Source: Nepenthes gracilis (Eukaryota; Streptophyta; Magnoliopsida; Caryophyllales; Nepenthaceae). Taken from it: a stretch of 64,000 nt of DNA. The notes beneath the pieces are model-generated. The model was not told the DNA's origin. It saw nothing but the letters and a program-made list of their open reading frames with translations, and made no database searches. Shown one piece after another: positions 1-11,102 of the stretch. Position numbers and translations under genes: made by a program. The stretch is from contig BSYO01000006.1 of NCBI GenBank assembly GCA_033239525.1, forward strand, positions 19,182,175 through 19,246,174, written 5' to 3'. Every line of letters begins with the position of its first letter. The first letter of the stretch is position 1.

Positions 1-39
1 GACGCTGATAGCAGTGGGGAGATTATCTACGCAATGTGA

Positions 40-871
40 TCGATTCGAGTCTTAATCACTGTGTACCAGCTAGAACCATATGAACTTTTAGTGTGCACCT
101 TTTATGCCCTTTTCGTAGTTTGTTCTGGTTAGTTGCTTCTTGTGGCGTAATTAGAATTCGAGCATTGTAACGTTTCATATTTTAACATAAGCTATCAGTT
201 GTTATGTTCAAGTGTTCTGTTTGGAGGAGTCCTGACCTAATTAGTTTTTACTGGTAGCTACTGCTTAGCGGCTTTGTCAAACCCTAGACTAGAGGCTCAG
301 CACCGCGACAAACAATGATGCAGCTTCAGTGCCTGCCTGCCTCAATGCGACACTTAGCCTCTGCTCAGAACTAGTGGTAGCATGTTCATTTGGGAGGAAT
401 TATGTCTGGTTAAGTAGTCCCTGATGCTTATATTTATCTTATTCTAGTTATCTCGTTTGATTGCAAATTGACTGTTGATTATAAATATTATCTGGGAATA
501 TTTATTATCAATGAAGTAATATTGACTGACTCTGTTTATTACTGAATAAGTGAAAATATTATTAGTTGTAGCCGCTCTCTTCCTATCCCCTATTGTGGCC
601 ATGTCCGCATCCACACATTGACCGCATCGCTGCCAGCTGGCTGAATGGCACTTGTGCGGCCTCTTAGCCGTTATGGTGGTATCAATTTATTCTTAGTACA
701 AAATAATTTAATATTTGTTTTCAGCATGCTTCTCATAAAACTAACGATAGAATTTATTTTATGATGACTTTATGTGATTTTAGCACCCTCGGTGGTACCT
801 TGGTTGGAACATAATTATTCTATTGATCTCATCTATTTAATTTTTTTTTTTGAGTCATTAGTTCCCGTTGC
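40..871. other. no gene recognised
   Basis: Moderately AT-rich sequence without an open reading frame of note. It could be the 3' untranslated region of a gene lying before the window, but nothing proves this. A poly-T run ends near 850. Confidence 0.4.
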
Positions 872-877
872 ATTCCG

Positions 878-1751
878 GGTTTTAGGTTGTTGTACATATT
901 AAGGATCCTTCGGATTTTGCGTTTGGATCGAATCACGAACTGGTCTGATTTTCCGCCGCTGATAACCTGGAACCTGCATAATACAAATTACAAATAAGAG
1001 GTTAGAGGTTAGAGGAGGGATGTTCTTCCACCGAAAATCTTCGACGCTCAAGTTAGATATTTTTTGTAATAAATAGAGAGAGGCGTACGATTAGAGGTGC
1101 AGGAGTGAATGCAAAGATGAAGTAGGGAGTGTGAGAACGCAAGAGTGCGAGACTCGTTGAGTGGTTGTGGGAGGCTAGGCTCCGTGATTTGCACTGCAAT
1201 GAGTGGTTGACTAAGGGTGCTTGAGAGAGGCTTTAAGAGTTTGATCGATTGATCTAGGATTTAGACTCGAGATTAGGAACTTAGGGATAAGGATCGGAAT
1301 CCTTTTTCTGTTGAAAGAAATGATATTTATAGGCTCCATGGTGGAGAACCTCGGCGCAGGAACCTCCAACATGTGACAAGTGGGGATTCGCCTGCCGTTG
1401 ACCGCTGGGGGTAGTAAGCGATGTCAGCTGTCGCCTTACGGTGGTGAGGAGACCGTCGTTAAGTGTTGACCACGCATGGTCTACTGCTTGCGTGATGATT
1501 GGCTAGGTGGTTTGGAATGACAGCGTGCGCTGCGGCTAGTAGCGTTAGCTCCCTCCTCATTGGCCGGCTTTCTCTGGGCTGGCTCCTGCCGTCTGCAACC
1601 GTATTAATGGATTGTAGAGGGCACTGATTGGTCATTTCTTCTGGGCCGCCTCGTAGGTCGTTTGGGAACTTGGGCCTCGCTGCTCGCCTAGGTTGGCGTT
1701 CCTTCTATTGGGCTTGGCTGATCTGGGGTCACTTCCGAGTTGGACTCAACA
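878..1751 (-). mobile_element. probable solo LTR, reverse orientation
   Basis: GC-richer block in AT-rich DNA. Read on the minus strand it begins TGTTGAGTCCAACTCGG, nearly the same start as the block at 10178, and has a TATA-like CTATAAATATC (plus strand about 1325-1335). The hexamer ATTCCG occurs immediately outside both ends (872-877 and 1752-1757), as expected for a target-site duplication. The far end on the minus strand is ...CTAAAACCC rather than the usual CA; an internal CAACA ending (plus-strand TGTTG at 888) is an alternative boundary but lacks a matching duplication. No internal coding domain was seen, so it is either a solo LTR or a short non-autonomous element. Confidence 0.55.
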
Positions 1752-1757
1752 ATTCCG

Positions 1758-2448
1758 AAAAATCAGAATAGAGTTAAAAGATACATAAGATAGTTTTAAG
1801 AAAAATATTCCCGCGAGAGTCCGGGCGAGATGGTGGGTTCTAGTATATCAACAATGGCCTTATGGTGAAAATTTTATTGAATCCTTAAGTCTATATCCTT
1901 CTAAAACTTATATTGTGAAGGTGAATTGTTTTATATTAGTTGGATAAAGAGGTAATCTCTTATTTATAAATAAAAATATATTTTTATTTATTTTTTAAAT
2001 ATGTATGGTATTAACCCATTGCGTCACACGCTTTCCCTCAAAGTGGATAATATTTCATATATAAACAAGTCTGATTTTAAAATTTAACAATGAAACACTA
2101 TGTAGAGGTTCACATCAGCATTCTTAATATAACACTATTTTTAACTTTTCATTGTGAAGAATATTATAAAAATAAATTATTTTATATTAATTAAATAAAG
2201 AGATAATCTTTTATTTATAAAGATTAATTTTTCTCTCAATCTTTTTACGATAAGACGGTAAGAAGCAGACTATTGTTGGGAAGACGAAGTGGCAAGTAGA
2301 AAGGGAATAAATTAAATGCGCCGACTTCCGAACTCAGCAACCTGAATCAACAGAATGGGAAGATGAAGTGGACAGTAGAAAGGGGCCATGCGGGAATCTC
2401 AGCCTGGCCATGACGCAGCGCAAATGAACCTGGCACGGGTTCTTGAGC
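1758..2448. other. upstream region of the DYW PPR gene
   Basis: AT-rich sequence. Two imperfect copies of a short unit (around 1907-1980 and 2152-2225, both containing a TTTTATATTA...AATAAAGAG...TTATTTATAAA pattern) lie here, probably remnants of a small repeat. The final 150 bp are less AT-rich and likely include the promoter and leader of the PPR gene; no clear TATA box was singled out. Confidence 0.4.
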
Positions 2449-4566
2449 ATGGAACCAAGAACTCTGCATCTGTGTAGATGCTTACAGTTCGTCTCTTCTC
2501 TTTGTTTCTCTGCTTTCAAACCCCACAGATCTATATCTTCTCTCTCCTCCGCTTCTTCTATCAAAAGTAGTTCAAGAGAAGCACGTTTTGCGCAGAAGAC
2601 TTTCTTTAAACCAAATAAAGACGACGGACTCGTAAAACGTTTATGTAGAGACAAACAGTTCAAAGAAGCAATAAGTATATTATGTGAACAAAATCGTCTG
2701 AAGGAAGCTGTGCAGATTCTGCCACACATCGATCGTCCGTCTGCTACTATATACTCCACTCTTTTAGGAGTCTGCCTTCGACTAAGAGCCCTTGAAGATG
2801 GAAAAAGCGTTCATGCCCATCTCAAAGGTTCAGACTTTGTACCCGGACTTTTCATATCCAATCGTCTTCTCGACATGTACGCGAAATGTGAGAGTTTGGA
2901 GGATGCCCAAGAAGTGTTTAATCAAATGACTGAGAGGGACTTGTGCACTTGGAACACTATGATTAATGGGAATGCGAAAATGGGACGAATCGACGAGGCT
3001 CGTAAGTTGTTTGATGAAATGCCTCAGAGGGATGGGTTTTCTTGGACAGCGATGATATCAGGTTATTGTCGACATGAGAGGCCTAAGGAGGCTTTGGAGT
3101 TGTACAGCAAGATGCAAAATTGTGGTAATTTGAATTGCAATAAGTTCACATTGTCTAGTGCTATTTCTGCTTCAGCTGCTATTCCAAGTTTACGTTCTGG
3201 CAAGCAAATTCATGGTCATATAGTGAGGATGGGACTAGATTCAGATTCTGTGGTTTGGAGCGCATTGTCTGATATGTATGCAAAATGTGGGAGCCTAGAA
3301 GAAGCTATGCATATATTTAATACGACGTCGGATCGCGATGTCGTGTCGTGGACAACAATGATTGACAGGTGTTTTGAGGATGGAAGGAAGGAAGAGGGAT
3401 TTGCATTGTTTTCCGATTTGCTGAAGTCCGACACTAAACCAAATCAGTTTACATTTGCCGGGGTTCTGAATGCTTGTGCAGATCAAGCTGCAGAGGGTAT
3501 AGGGAGGCAGGTTCACGGGCACATGTTGAGGGTTGGGCTCGATCCACATTCATTTGCTGCAAGTGCGCTTGTTCATATGTATTCAAAGTGTGGAAATATG
3601 AACAATGCAAGGAAGGTTTTCAAAGGGATGCCTAAGCCTGGTTTGGTTTCATGGACCTCTTTGATTGCTGGATATGCTCAAAACGGTCAGCCCGAAGAGG
3701 CTCTAAAGCTCTTCGGGTTGCTACTGCAATCAGATACTAGCCCTGATCATGTTGCTTTCGTTGGGGTTCTTTCTGCCTGTGCTCATGCTGGATTTGTTGA
3801 CAGAGGGATTGAATATTTCCACTCGATTAAGGATCAACATGGCCTGACTCAAACATCAGAACACTATGCCTGCTTGATTGATTTGTTAAGCCGGTCTGGG
3901 CGTTTCGAGGAAGCTGAGGACTACATCAACCAGATGCCCATGAAGCCAGATAAGTATTTATGGGCTTCTTTGCTCGGCGGCTGTAGAATTCATAAGAACG
4001 TTGAACTGGCAGAACAGGCGGCAAAAGCATTGTTTGAAATAGAGCCTGAGAATGCAGCTACCTATGCAACTTTGGCCAACATATATGCTGCTGCAGGGAA
4101 GTGGGAGGAAGTGGCAAGGATCCGGAAGAGGATGGATGAAAAGGGGGCGGTGAAGAAGCCGGGAATGAGTTGGATTGAGATCAAACGTCAAGTACACGTG
4201 TTCCTAGTAGGAGATATGTGCCATCCAAATTACAAGGAGATAGATGAATTCTTGACGAAGACTTCTAAGAAGATGAAGGAAGAAGGGTATGTCCCGGACG
4301 TTAACTTTGTCCTACATGATGTGGAAGAGGAGCAGAAAGAACAGAATCTCTCGTATCATAGTGAGAAGCTTGCAGTTGCATTTGGGATTATTGCTACACC
4401 GCCTGGAACAGCAATCAAGGTTTACAAGAACTTGAGAACTTGTGTGGATTGTCATACAGCCATTAAATTTATCTCGAGGATTGCTGAGAGGAAAATTACT
4501 GTGAGGGATTCGAACCGTTTCCATTGTTTCAAGGATGGTGTCTGTTCGTGTAAAGATTACTGGTGA
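2449..4566 (+). CDS. PLS-class PPR protein with DYW domain (At4g37170-like)
   Basis: Intronless gene for a 705-residue pentatricopeptide repeat protein of the DYW subgroup, expected to act in C-to-U RNA editing in mitochondria or plastids. The first ATG in frame is at 2449; the codon two triplets upstream is TTG. The first 50 residues are Ser/Arg-rich and nearly acid-free, like an organelle transit peptide. P, L and S repeats follow, seen as recurring LLDMYAKC, MYAKCGSLEEA, DVVSWTTMI and NACADQA-type motifs. The E/E+ region starts near the WASLLGGCRIH motif. The DYW deaminase domain has the zinc and catalytic set HSE (His637, Glu639) and CVDCH (Cys665, Cys668), and ends CSCKDYW. From memory the protein matches Arabidopsis At4g37170 along its whole length, including the DYW tail. 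No stop or frameshift interrupts it. The RNA target cannot be predicted from this alone. Confidence 0.96.
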   Translation: MEPRTLHLCRCLQFVSSLCFSAFKPHRSISSLSSASSIKSSSREARFAQKTFFKPNKDDGLVKRLCRDKQFKEAISILCEQNRLKEAVQILPHIDRPSATIYSTLLGVCLRLRALEDGKSVHAHLKGSDFVPGLFISNRLLDMYAKCESLEDAQEVFNQMTERDLCTWNTMINGNAKMGRIDEARKLFDEMPQRDGFSWTAMISGYCRHERPKEALELYSKMQNCGNLNCNKFTLSSAISASAAIPSLRSGKQIHGHIVRMGLDSDSVVWSALSDMYAKCGSLEEAMHIFNTTSDRDVVSWTTMIDRCFEDGRKEEGFALFSDLLKSDTKPNQFTFAGVLNACADQAAEGIGRQVHGHMLRVGLDPHSFAASALVHMYSKCGNMNNARKVFKGMPKPGLVSWTSLIAGYAQNGQPEEALKLFGLLLQSDTSPDHVAFVGVLSACAHAGFVDRGIEYFHSIKDQHGLTQTSEHYACLIDLLSRSGRFEEAEDYINQMPMKPDKYLWASLLGGCRIHKNVELAEQAAKALFEIEPENAATYATLANIYAAAGKWEEVARIRKRMDEKGAVKKPGMSWIEIKRQVHVFLVGDMCHPNYKEIDEFLTKTSKKMKEEGYVPDVNFVLHDVEEEQKEQNLSYHSEKLAVAFGIIATPPGTAIKVYKNLRTCVDCHTAIKFISRIAERKITVRDSNRFHCFKDGVCSCKDYW

Positions 4567-6152
4567 TTTCGTCGAGCATCTCTGTCTTAAGCTTGTCTTC
4601 TACAGGATAAATCTTGCTGATCATCTGTTGTAGATGGCTTGTCATTCAAATTTCCTTCACCATTTAGAATTCCATCGCTCATGGGTGAACTACAACAAAT
4701 GAAAGAAGCTCCAACAAACTGAGTATTTTTTTTTGGGGGGTGAGGAAGGGAGGCAACTCATCTCTACCGTTTATTTTAAGACTACTGAATATAAATTTAA
4801 CTACTGCAAGTTTTATGTTTTCAAAAAAAATAAATTTTCAAATTTGAATTTTTGACATTACACTGAATCTTTTGGCTTTATCAGAGCGGTTCGCACTAAG
4901 AGGCACAACTATTGCACCTCTTGTTGGATTTGTATCATACAGTTGCTTTGATATAGAAGATGATCAACTCTTCAATGTGGGATTGAATTATGTTAGCTAA
5001 GCGGGGAGGTTGCCTCTTGTTTGTAAGTGGGATGTTTCTTTATTTTTTTGTGACATTTTTTCAAGAATAAAATCATAGACAATGGTGGTCGATTATGTTT
5101 TATAATTTTCTTCAAAATGAATAATATTTTAAATAAAATGAATTTAACCTTAAAACTCAACAAAATTTATATTACCATGAAACTTTTGATCTTACACCCA
5201 AGCTAACCTGGGAAGTGATATGATTTGGTACGATGAATTAATGGGAATTTGAAAAGCAGGTTTGCTAGTGTTATTAGGTAAATAAAAATACAATAATATT
5301 ATATAAATTGCAGCAAAATACTACTCAACCAGGCACAAGAGATTCTAAACTTTTAGTTTCTATTTCAGCCAAGTCTAATGACAAAATCACGAGATATATA
5401 TTTAAATAAAAATTATAATCAGTGATAATTACACAAATTATATACATCTCAATATACTACATAAAATTTAGATTTCTGTATCAAAATTTTAGTGATAAAA
5501 ATATAATTGTTATTATTAATAACAAATATATGTATTATAGTGACAAAAACCAAATTTTTATCGCCGATGATTAAATAAATACCTTAATAAATTTTCAAAT
5601 TAAAATAAAACATATTCTCACTCACCAGAGGGCCAAACCCACGCTAAGCCCTAAGTTTTTTTACTTAACAGAGCTGAGCTGCTAACCCATCAGTTTTTAC
5701 TCTTACCCCATCCTCTACTCTGTCTGGCCCGATCTCACTTTTGCAATCTTCGGCCTAATCCTCATTTCTCTCTTCTCTCGCGTTTTGAATCGGTGGTTCA
5801 TCCTTTTAATTGACGGAACACTCGCCGAATCTGCCTTCTTCCCTCTGTCACGGCACTTGATTTTCGTTTTTCAGTGGATTGCAGTCGCGATTGAATCTCT
5901 GTTGACATTATATTGATTCTTGATGATATTTTGGTTTTGACTTTAATTTTGATTTTACATGTATTGTATATACTGTGGCGTAGCATATTTTTAACCCTTT
6001 TCTAAAAGAAGGTTGTTCTAGATGAAACCTGAGACCACGAGAAGGTTGTACCAGATCTGCTGGCAAAGTTATGCCAATTCTGCTGGCAAAACATATCCAA
6101 TGACAAGCACTAGGTCTTATTGTAAAGAGAAACCAGAAAATTTTCTCCAATC
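4567..6152. other. intergenic, AT-rich
   Basis: 3' flank of the PPR gene, then AT-rich DNA. The stretch 5400-5560 contains repeated AGTGATAA/AGTGACAAA motifs like the subterminal repeats of CACTA-type DNA transposons, but no termini were found. 5640-5920 is pyrimidine-rich and resembles a plant 5' leader, yet leads to no coding exon I can follow. Confidence 0.35.
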
Positions 6153-7128
6153 ACAAACCTAAAGCATTAAATTTGTATATATGTAAAATTTGGGGTGACC
6201 TAGTCTCTATTGGGTTTCGTCATTCCCTTGTAAGTTGTTCAACAAATAAAAAGTCATCAAAGGTTCGCACAACGCTTATACGAGGAAGTACATTTTTGGT
6301 GAGCGGCCAGCCAGGCAACAAGAAGCCGGCCAGCTGAGATGAGGCCGGCCGGAGAGGCCGACCAAAGGCGCAAATGCGAAGGAGCAATCAAGCAATGTCA
6401 GTTCAGAGGGGACAACCTAACAGAACTGGTAGACAACTTTGCAGAATATGCAAATGCCGGAGGAGTAATGTGTCGGAGTGAGCATTAGCCAAAATGACCA
6501 ATTTGTCGGAGTGGACAAATCTCAGAGTAGTAAATGCCAAAATGGGTAAAGGCCGAGTGGACCAAACGGAGTGGTTCTCCAACGACCCGATGCAAAAAGG
6601 TGATGTATGCATTTGTCGGAATGGAAAGTGAGTAGGTGACTTTAGGTGTCGGTGCAGTGGGGATAATTGACTTTAGAGTTGGTAGGCAATTTCTGGTAGG
6701 CAGTGTCATTCATCTAGAGGCCAATCGGGGCAAGCAGAGAGGTGAAAGTAGGTGGGATCTTGCGAGGGAAAAGAACGTGTCCAAACTTGTAGAGTATGTG
6801 CGCCGTCTATGCGAGTAATTTGTGTGCCAAATCTTGTGAGAGCGTCTAGAGGGAAGGCGTGGGGAGGTCTGTGAAGCGCGTAAAATAACAAAATAGGGTT
6901 ATTATAAAGTGCACAGGGCGCTTTAGAAGAAGGTGTGTGAAAATAACAAAAAATCAGCGTATTGTGTGATAACGAATGATGGAATAGAAGAAAGTGTGTG
7001 CCTTTTCTCTCTGTGGGCGTATTGGTGAATCACCACAAGCGAGATGATGTGAATGGTGAAGAAGATAAACCTGAGACAGAGAAAGTTGAGAGAAAAAGAG
7101 TCTAGACTACAAACCTAAAGCATTAAAT
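6153..7128. repeat. 956 bp segment bounded by a 20 bp direct repeat
   Basis: The 20-mer ACAAACCTAAAGCATTAAAT occurs at 6153-6172 and again at 7109-7128. The similarity continues loosely past both copies (ATGTAAAATTTGGGGTGACC against TTGTAAAATCGGTGGGTAACC). The interior, especially 6290-6900, is GC-richer than the flanks and rich in GGCCGGCC and CGGAGT words, with no recognisable protein. A long target-site duplication or an old tandem duplication would both fit. Confidence 0.4.
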
Positions 7129-8415
7129 GATAGTTGTAAAATCGGTGGGTAACCATTCTTTAAATCGGTGAGAAATCAGTGAAAGTACTATGAAAAGTTA
7201 TGAGAGAAAGAAAAATAGAGAGAAAAAGAGGGAATGATAGTTTTCTTACTATGGAGATTGCTTTTATGGGTGGGTTCTTTGGTATTATGAGTTTTTGTAA
7301 CCAATTTTATATGGTGAAATTTTTTTGGAATTTGTCTCGTAATTTTTTCATTAGTTGAGAAAGATTTTCCATGTTAAAAATCGTTGTGCATTCTTATATT
7401 TCTTGCACTCACATTTTTGGTGGCTAACGGTTAACGGGGGGTTTGAGTTTTTCGCTATGCCAAATCAGAGTGTATCCAGATCGAACCCCAACAGTCTCTT
7501 GCTTATGGAATTTATCGATAAGATAAGATGATTACGATTCCATATTGGACCGCACTAACAACTTACTTCAGCAATGGTGGGGGGGGGGGTGGGTTGTTCA
7601 TGTTTGACCAATTGCGTGATTTCTTTAGATGATCGATTGGTGGGATTCGAGCAATCTTCAGGTATATTCCTTCTTAAGAAAAATCTTCCATTGTCTTATA
7701 TTTATACAATTTGTATTATGATCACCTAATGCTCTCAATATGATGACTAGTGCTTCTAATTTTTCCCCTTTTCAGGCTTATGCACCAGTTTGCTTTGGGC
7801 TTGAAGATTTCTGTGTTCGTCGTTTTAATCATCAAATTCAGGTATTCATTCCTTTTATCTTTCTTCTATCAACATTTCAAATTGTTGGAACTGCACTTGT
7901 GCTTTGATATTTGCTAGTTGGAAATTGTTGGCTAGTGCTATTTAAAAACCTCCCATTTCTTGTTTCCCATTGCTATTCACAGCAAATTATGTGAACTAAC
8001 CTGCACACTACGATGCCATTTTTGGGGCAACAATTTTTGTTTCTATTTAATAATACTTGTATTGTAGTGCAATCTTTGGAGAGTCACAGCTTGCCGTTTT
8101 CCACTTGCAATTTCAATTTTTTTTATTCAAAATTGATGCCAGTGTCCAGTCTTAACGTCTCTGTTGGTGTCTACATCAAGTCTCTATTGCCAGCAACAGA
8201 TGCCTTGATCACCTTTACAATCTCTCCATGGCATAACAAATCCGTCATTTCATTTATGTCCATAAAATTTTTATTCAAAACTGGGGAACTCCTATCGATG
8301 AGACTGCTCAATGAGTTTCCAATGTTCTGCTGAAGATATTTGATATTTAGTCTGTGATTTTAATATTCTTGCTAAACGAAGGCTTTTCCTTTTTGGGGGG
8401 AGAGAATGAATAAGG
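7129..8415. other. intergenic, no gene recognised
   Basis: Mixed sequence with a poly-G run (7577-7588). Short exon-like islands such as 7638-7660 and 7776-7840, each ending at a GT, read through without stops but match no family I know. They may be remnants of the same dead gene as the fragment at 8416. Confidence 0.25.
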
Positions 8416-8771
8416 GAGACTGAAGAACCTGTTGCAGAGACCGTGACCACTGTTGCACCTGAGAAGCAAGTGGGAGAGGATTTGGGGGCCAACCCCTTTC
8501 TTTGTCAGTCGTCTGATCTAAGATCAGAGGACTGACATTTTTTGAATTTTTTAAAATAATTTTTTAGAAAAAAATAATTTTCCATTTAAAGAAAGATTCA
8601 AAAATTTTCAGTCACATGATTTAAAATCAAACGGACAACAGAGGGAGGGGTAGACTCTACCCCTCTCCCAGAGGGTAGGCTCCCCCGTTTGAAGTGGGAG
8701 AGGAAGAGAATGTAGATGCTGTGAAGGAAAAACCAGAGAATGAGGCTGAAGAGAACGAACCTGAAGAGAAA
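8416..8771 (+). pseudogene. fragment like the acidic region of a plant RGG (SERBP1/HABP4-type) RNA-binding protein
   Basis: Two Glu-rich reading segments, 8416-8480 and 8693-8771, lie in one continuous frame once the 212 bp insertion between them and one copy of its duplicated target are disregarded. They read ETEEPVAETVTTVAPEKQ and then ENVDAVKEKPENEAEENEPE. This resembles, from memory, the acidic linker before the hyaluronan/mRNA-binding domain of Arabidopsis RGGA-type proteins. There is an upstream stop (TGA at 8408), no RGG repeats, and no following MTLDEYE-like segment, so this is at most a relic exon. A GTATTT at 8772 could be the old splice donor. A chance acidic frame cannot be excluded. 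Confidence 0.35.
8481..8692. mobile_element. 212 bp MITE, possibly Mutator-like
   Basis: The insertion is flanked by a perfect 12 bp direct repeat AGTGGGAGAGGA (8469-8480 and 8693-8704), which contains the expected 9-11 bp target-site duplication. The ends are imperfect inverted repeats (left GGGGGCCAACCCC; right, reversed, GGGGGAGCCTACCC). The interior includes a near-perfect hairpin at 8503-8537 with 17 bp arms (16 of 17 paired) and an AT-rich core. It has no coding capacity. The duplication length and GC-rich ends suggest a Mutator-type mobiliser. Confidence 0.65.
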
Positions 8772-9860
8772 GTATTTCCCCCCTTGGAAAACTTTCAGTT
8801 CTTCTGAATAATTTTTTTGCTTCGCATCTCTGTTATTACGGAGGATGATGTTGTCCCTTTTGATGTGTGTGTTTATTTGCTTGCTGACTTGCAGCTCAAA
8901 ATTGTAAACTGCAGCCACTCTCAAACCATGAGACTTCTGCAAAATCAAAGTATATACCTCAGTTGCTAATTTTTTTGTTGTATGTTACACAACACTTGTC
9001 CCACTAAACTTAAGTCACTGAGCTTCTGATAATTTCTAATATGTTCCATACATATTTCAGGTTTGGTGCTGTTGAAGACTTTTTGGGACCAACATTGTAT
9101 AAAATGCTTCATTCTATTGGTTAGCCAATGACACAATTTAATATCATTCTAAATGGTCTACATCACTCTCTCTGTGTGTCCCCTTTCATCTCTTGATTGA
9201 TGAAGTTGGTTGATTGTTTGCTATGGAGTGAAGGGTCCTTTAAGAACGAGTTCTGAAACTTAAGGTTGACAGCTGAATAGATTCAAGAATGACAGACCTG
9301 TTTTAGTTTATTTATGGTAGAATGAATCCGATCTACTACAGCTGCAGATTTTTGAGCTAAATAGGCGAACCTTTTTACTTTCTTATTCTTATAACCAAAC
9401 TAAAAGTTCAGTCCTCTTCCAAACAATGACCCATCTTATTGGAAGAGGGAAGTGTGTGCGAGAGTTGGAATTAATCAGAATATCAGTATATGATTCATAC
9501 AAAAATATTGAAAATAAAGCAAATGGGAATGAAGATAAGACCTTGTGGAGGCGACGCCTCTTGTCCGCACCCAGTTATACTGGTAACCACCAAAAATGGG
9601 AGGTGGGAGGATCACCATCAGGATTGCAGGAATGGGTGGGTGCAGAAGCCTTAGGCTTCCCAAGCTGGTCATCAAAAGTGAAAGAAATGTATGAATTAGA
9701 AAACTAACATTACCCTTTCATTTGTATATCAAGTGGCCTTTGCAGAAATGGCCTCCTGTACATTGTCTTTAGCAGGTTTGATATCTCGTTTGGTTCAGTC
9801 GGTTGCTAATTAACTGTGTTGCCATTGTGAACTTATGCATAAGATTTAGAGACCCAATTG
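8772..9860. other. intergenic, no gene recognised
   Basis: No exon chain or conserved domain was recognised. The open frame at 9426-9707 encodes a low-complexity, basic peptide with no family resemblance and is not called. Confidence 0.3.
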
Positions 9861-9867
9861 CATGCTT

Positions 9868-10125
9868 TTTAGTGACAATTTTTTCCACTAAATCATGAGC
9901 TTTAGTGAGTAATTTTTTTGTCACTAAATATATATATATTTTGTGACAATTAAATGATATTAATGGTTAAATTTATGGTCACTAAAGTATTTGATTTGAT
10001 AATGTAATTATATTTTTATCATTAAAGGGTATCGCTTAGTGTTATCTAATTTTTTCATTAAAAAATTAATTAGTGGTAAAATAATTAACTTGTCACTGAA
10101 GTGTTAGTGATGGATTTTTTGGGGT
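9868..10125. mobile_element. possible CACTA-type transposon remnant (subterminal repeats)
   Basis: Several copies of TTTAGTGA/AGTGACAA and the reverse form GTCACTAAA are packed within 260 bp. This is the pattern of subterminal repeats in plant CACTA elements. The right side ends GGATTTTTTGGGGTG, which resembles a decayed reverse CACTACAAAAAA terminus. No left terminus or transposase was found. Confidence 0.35.
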
Positions 10126-10177
10126 GATTTAGTTATAAATTTATCATTCAATTGATCTATTTTTCTTATTAAGCCAC

Positions 10178-11097
10178 TGTTGGGTCCAACTCATGTATGG
10201 GCCGAGAACGATGAGGCCCAATCGTAGGGGGGCTAGTTTGACCAGGCAATAGGGCCCAAACCACCTAGTGAAGCTCAATGGATCCTATCGGGTGGCCCAC
10301 ATGACGCCCCAGGTCAGCAGCCAATCAACACGCTTTCACAACTTGCTAGGACGGCTGTAGATGGTAGGAACCAGTACGGAAGATGCCAGCCATTGAGGGA
10401 GTGGTTAACACTGTAAGCTATGGGGCGGGTCGTCCTCACAGCAGCTCAGCCAATCCTAGTGAGGAAAGTAGATTAGGCATGTTTGGCGCCTGGTAATGGT
10501 CCCCTAGCCTTCGCTAGATAACAATCGCGCCGCTGGCCACCACTAACACCCAGTGGTCGGCGACTTGTGGTGAACCTCTTGTTGGGAGACCTAGCTTCTG
10601 AAGCCTTCCAAGGGGGAAGCCCATAAATATCTTCTCCTCCTAAAGAACAGAGGGGAGGAAAAGGGAAAAAACCTTAAGCAAAAAGCAGTAGCCAAAGATC
10701 AACTATTCTATTCTTCACCCTTCCATCTCGAGGAGCAAGAACCAACTCTTTTTTCTCAAGCCACAGTCACTTCTCGGTGGAGTTAATCAAACACCCGTGA
10801 TGCAATGCAACATAGCCTAGACTTACAGACATATCCCACTCATCCGCATCCTTGCATGTTCTTATCGCGTTTACCTTTAAACGAAGCGTTCTTCCATTTA
10901 TCACGAATATATCCGATTTGAGTATCGGAATGTTTATAGTGGAACAACCTCCCGTCATCCTCTAACCTACCGTTTTGATTTTGGTATGCGAGTTCTAGGC
11001 TAAGCGGCGGCTTGAAAATGATCCGATTCAGATCAATACATGACGGAAGATTAACGAATTTCTCTGTCAAATGATTGATTTAGAATAGGAATCATTG
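10178..11097 (+). mobile_element. probable solo LTR related to the one at 878-1751
   Basis: Starts TGTTGGGTCCAACTCATG, has a TATA-like CATAAATATC near 10620, and is flanked by the perfect 5 bp repeat GCCAC (10173-10177 and 11098-11102). It is related to the reverse-oriented block 878-1751 at its start and also near its end (both contain a TATGC...GTTC...GCGGCGG...GATCC segment). Lengths are similar (920 and 874 bp). As in that copy the 3' end is not the usual CA, so the right border should be taken as approximate. Confidence 0.55.
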
Positions 11098-11102
11098 GCC
11101 AC

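Noticed and set aside
1..39. The first 39 bases read as a 12-residue open end (DADSSGEIIYAM) followed by a stop, possibly the C terminus of an upstream gene.
   Set aside because: Too short to support; no recognisable family motif and the frame cannot be traced outside the window.
2443..2448. A longer start for the DYW PPR protein two codons upstream.
   Set aside because: The codon at 2443 is TTG; the first ATG in frame is 2449.
9426..9707. 93-codon open frame as a small gene.
   Set aside because: Low information, no splice context, no recognised motif, and the region lies among repeat remnants.
10759..10764. AGCCAC after ...TTTCTCA taken as the right end of the LTR at 10178.
   Set aside because: Homology with the LTR at 878-1751 continues to about 11050, and GCCAC at 11098 gives a better placed duplication and a matching length.
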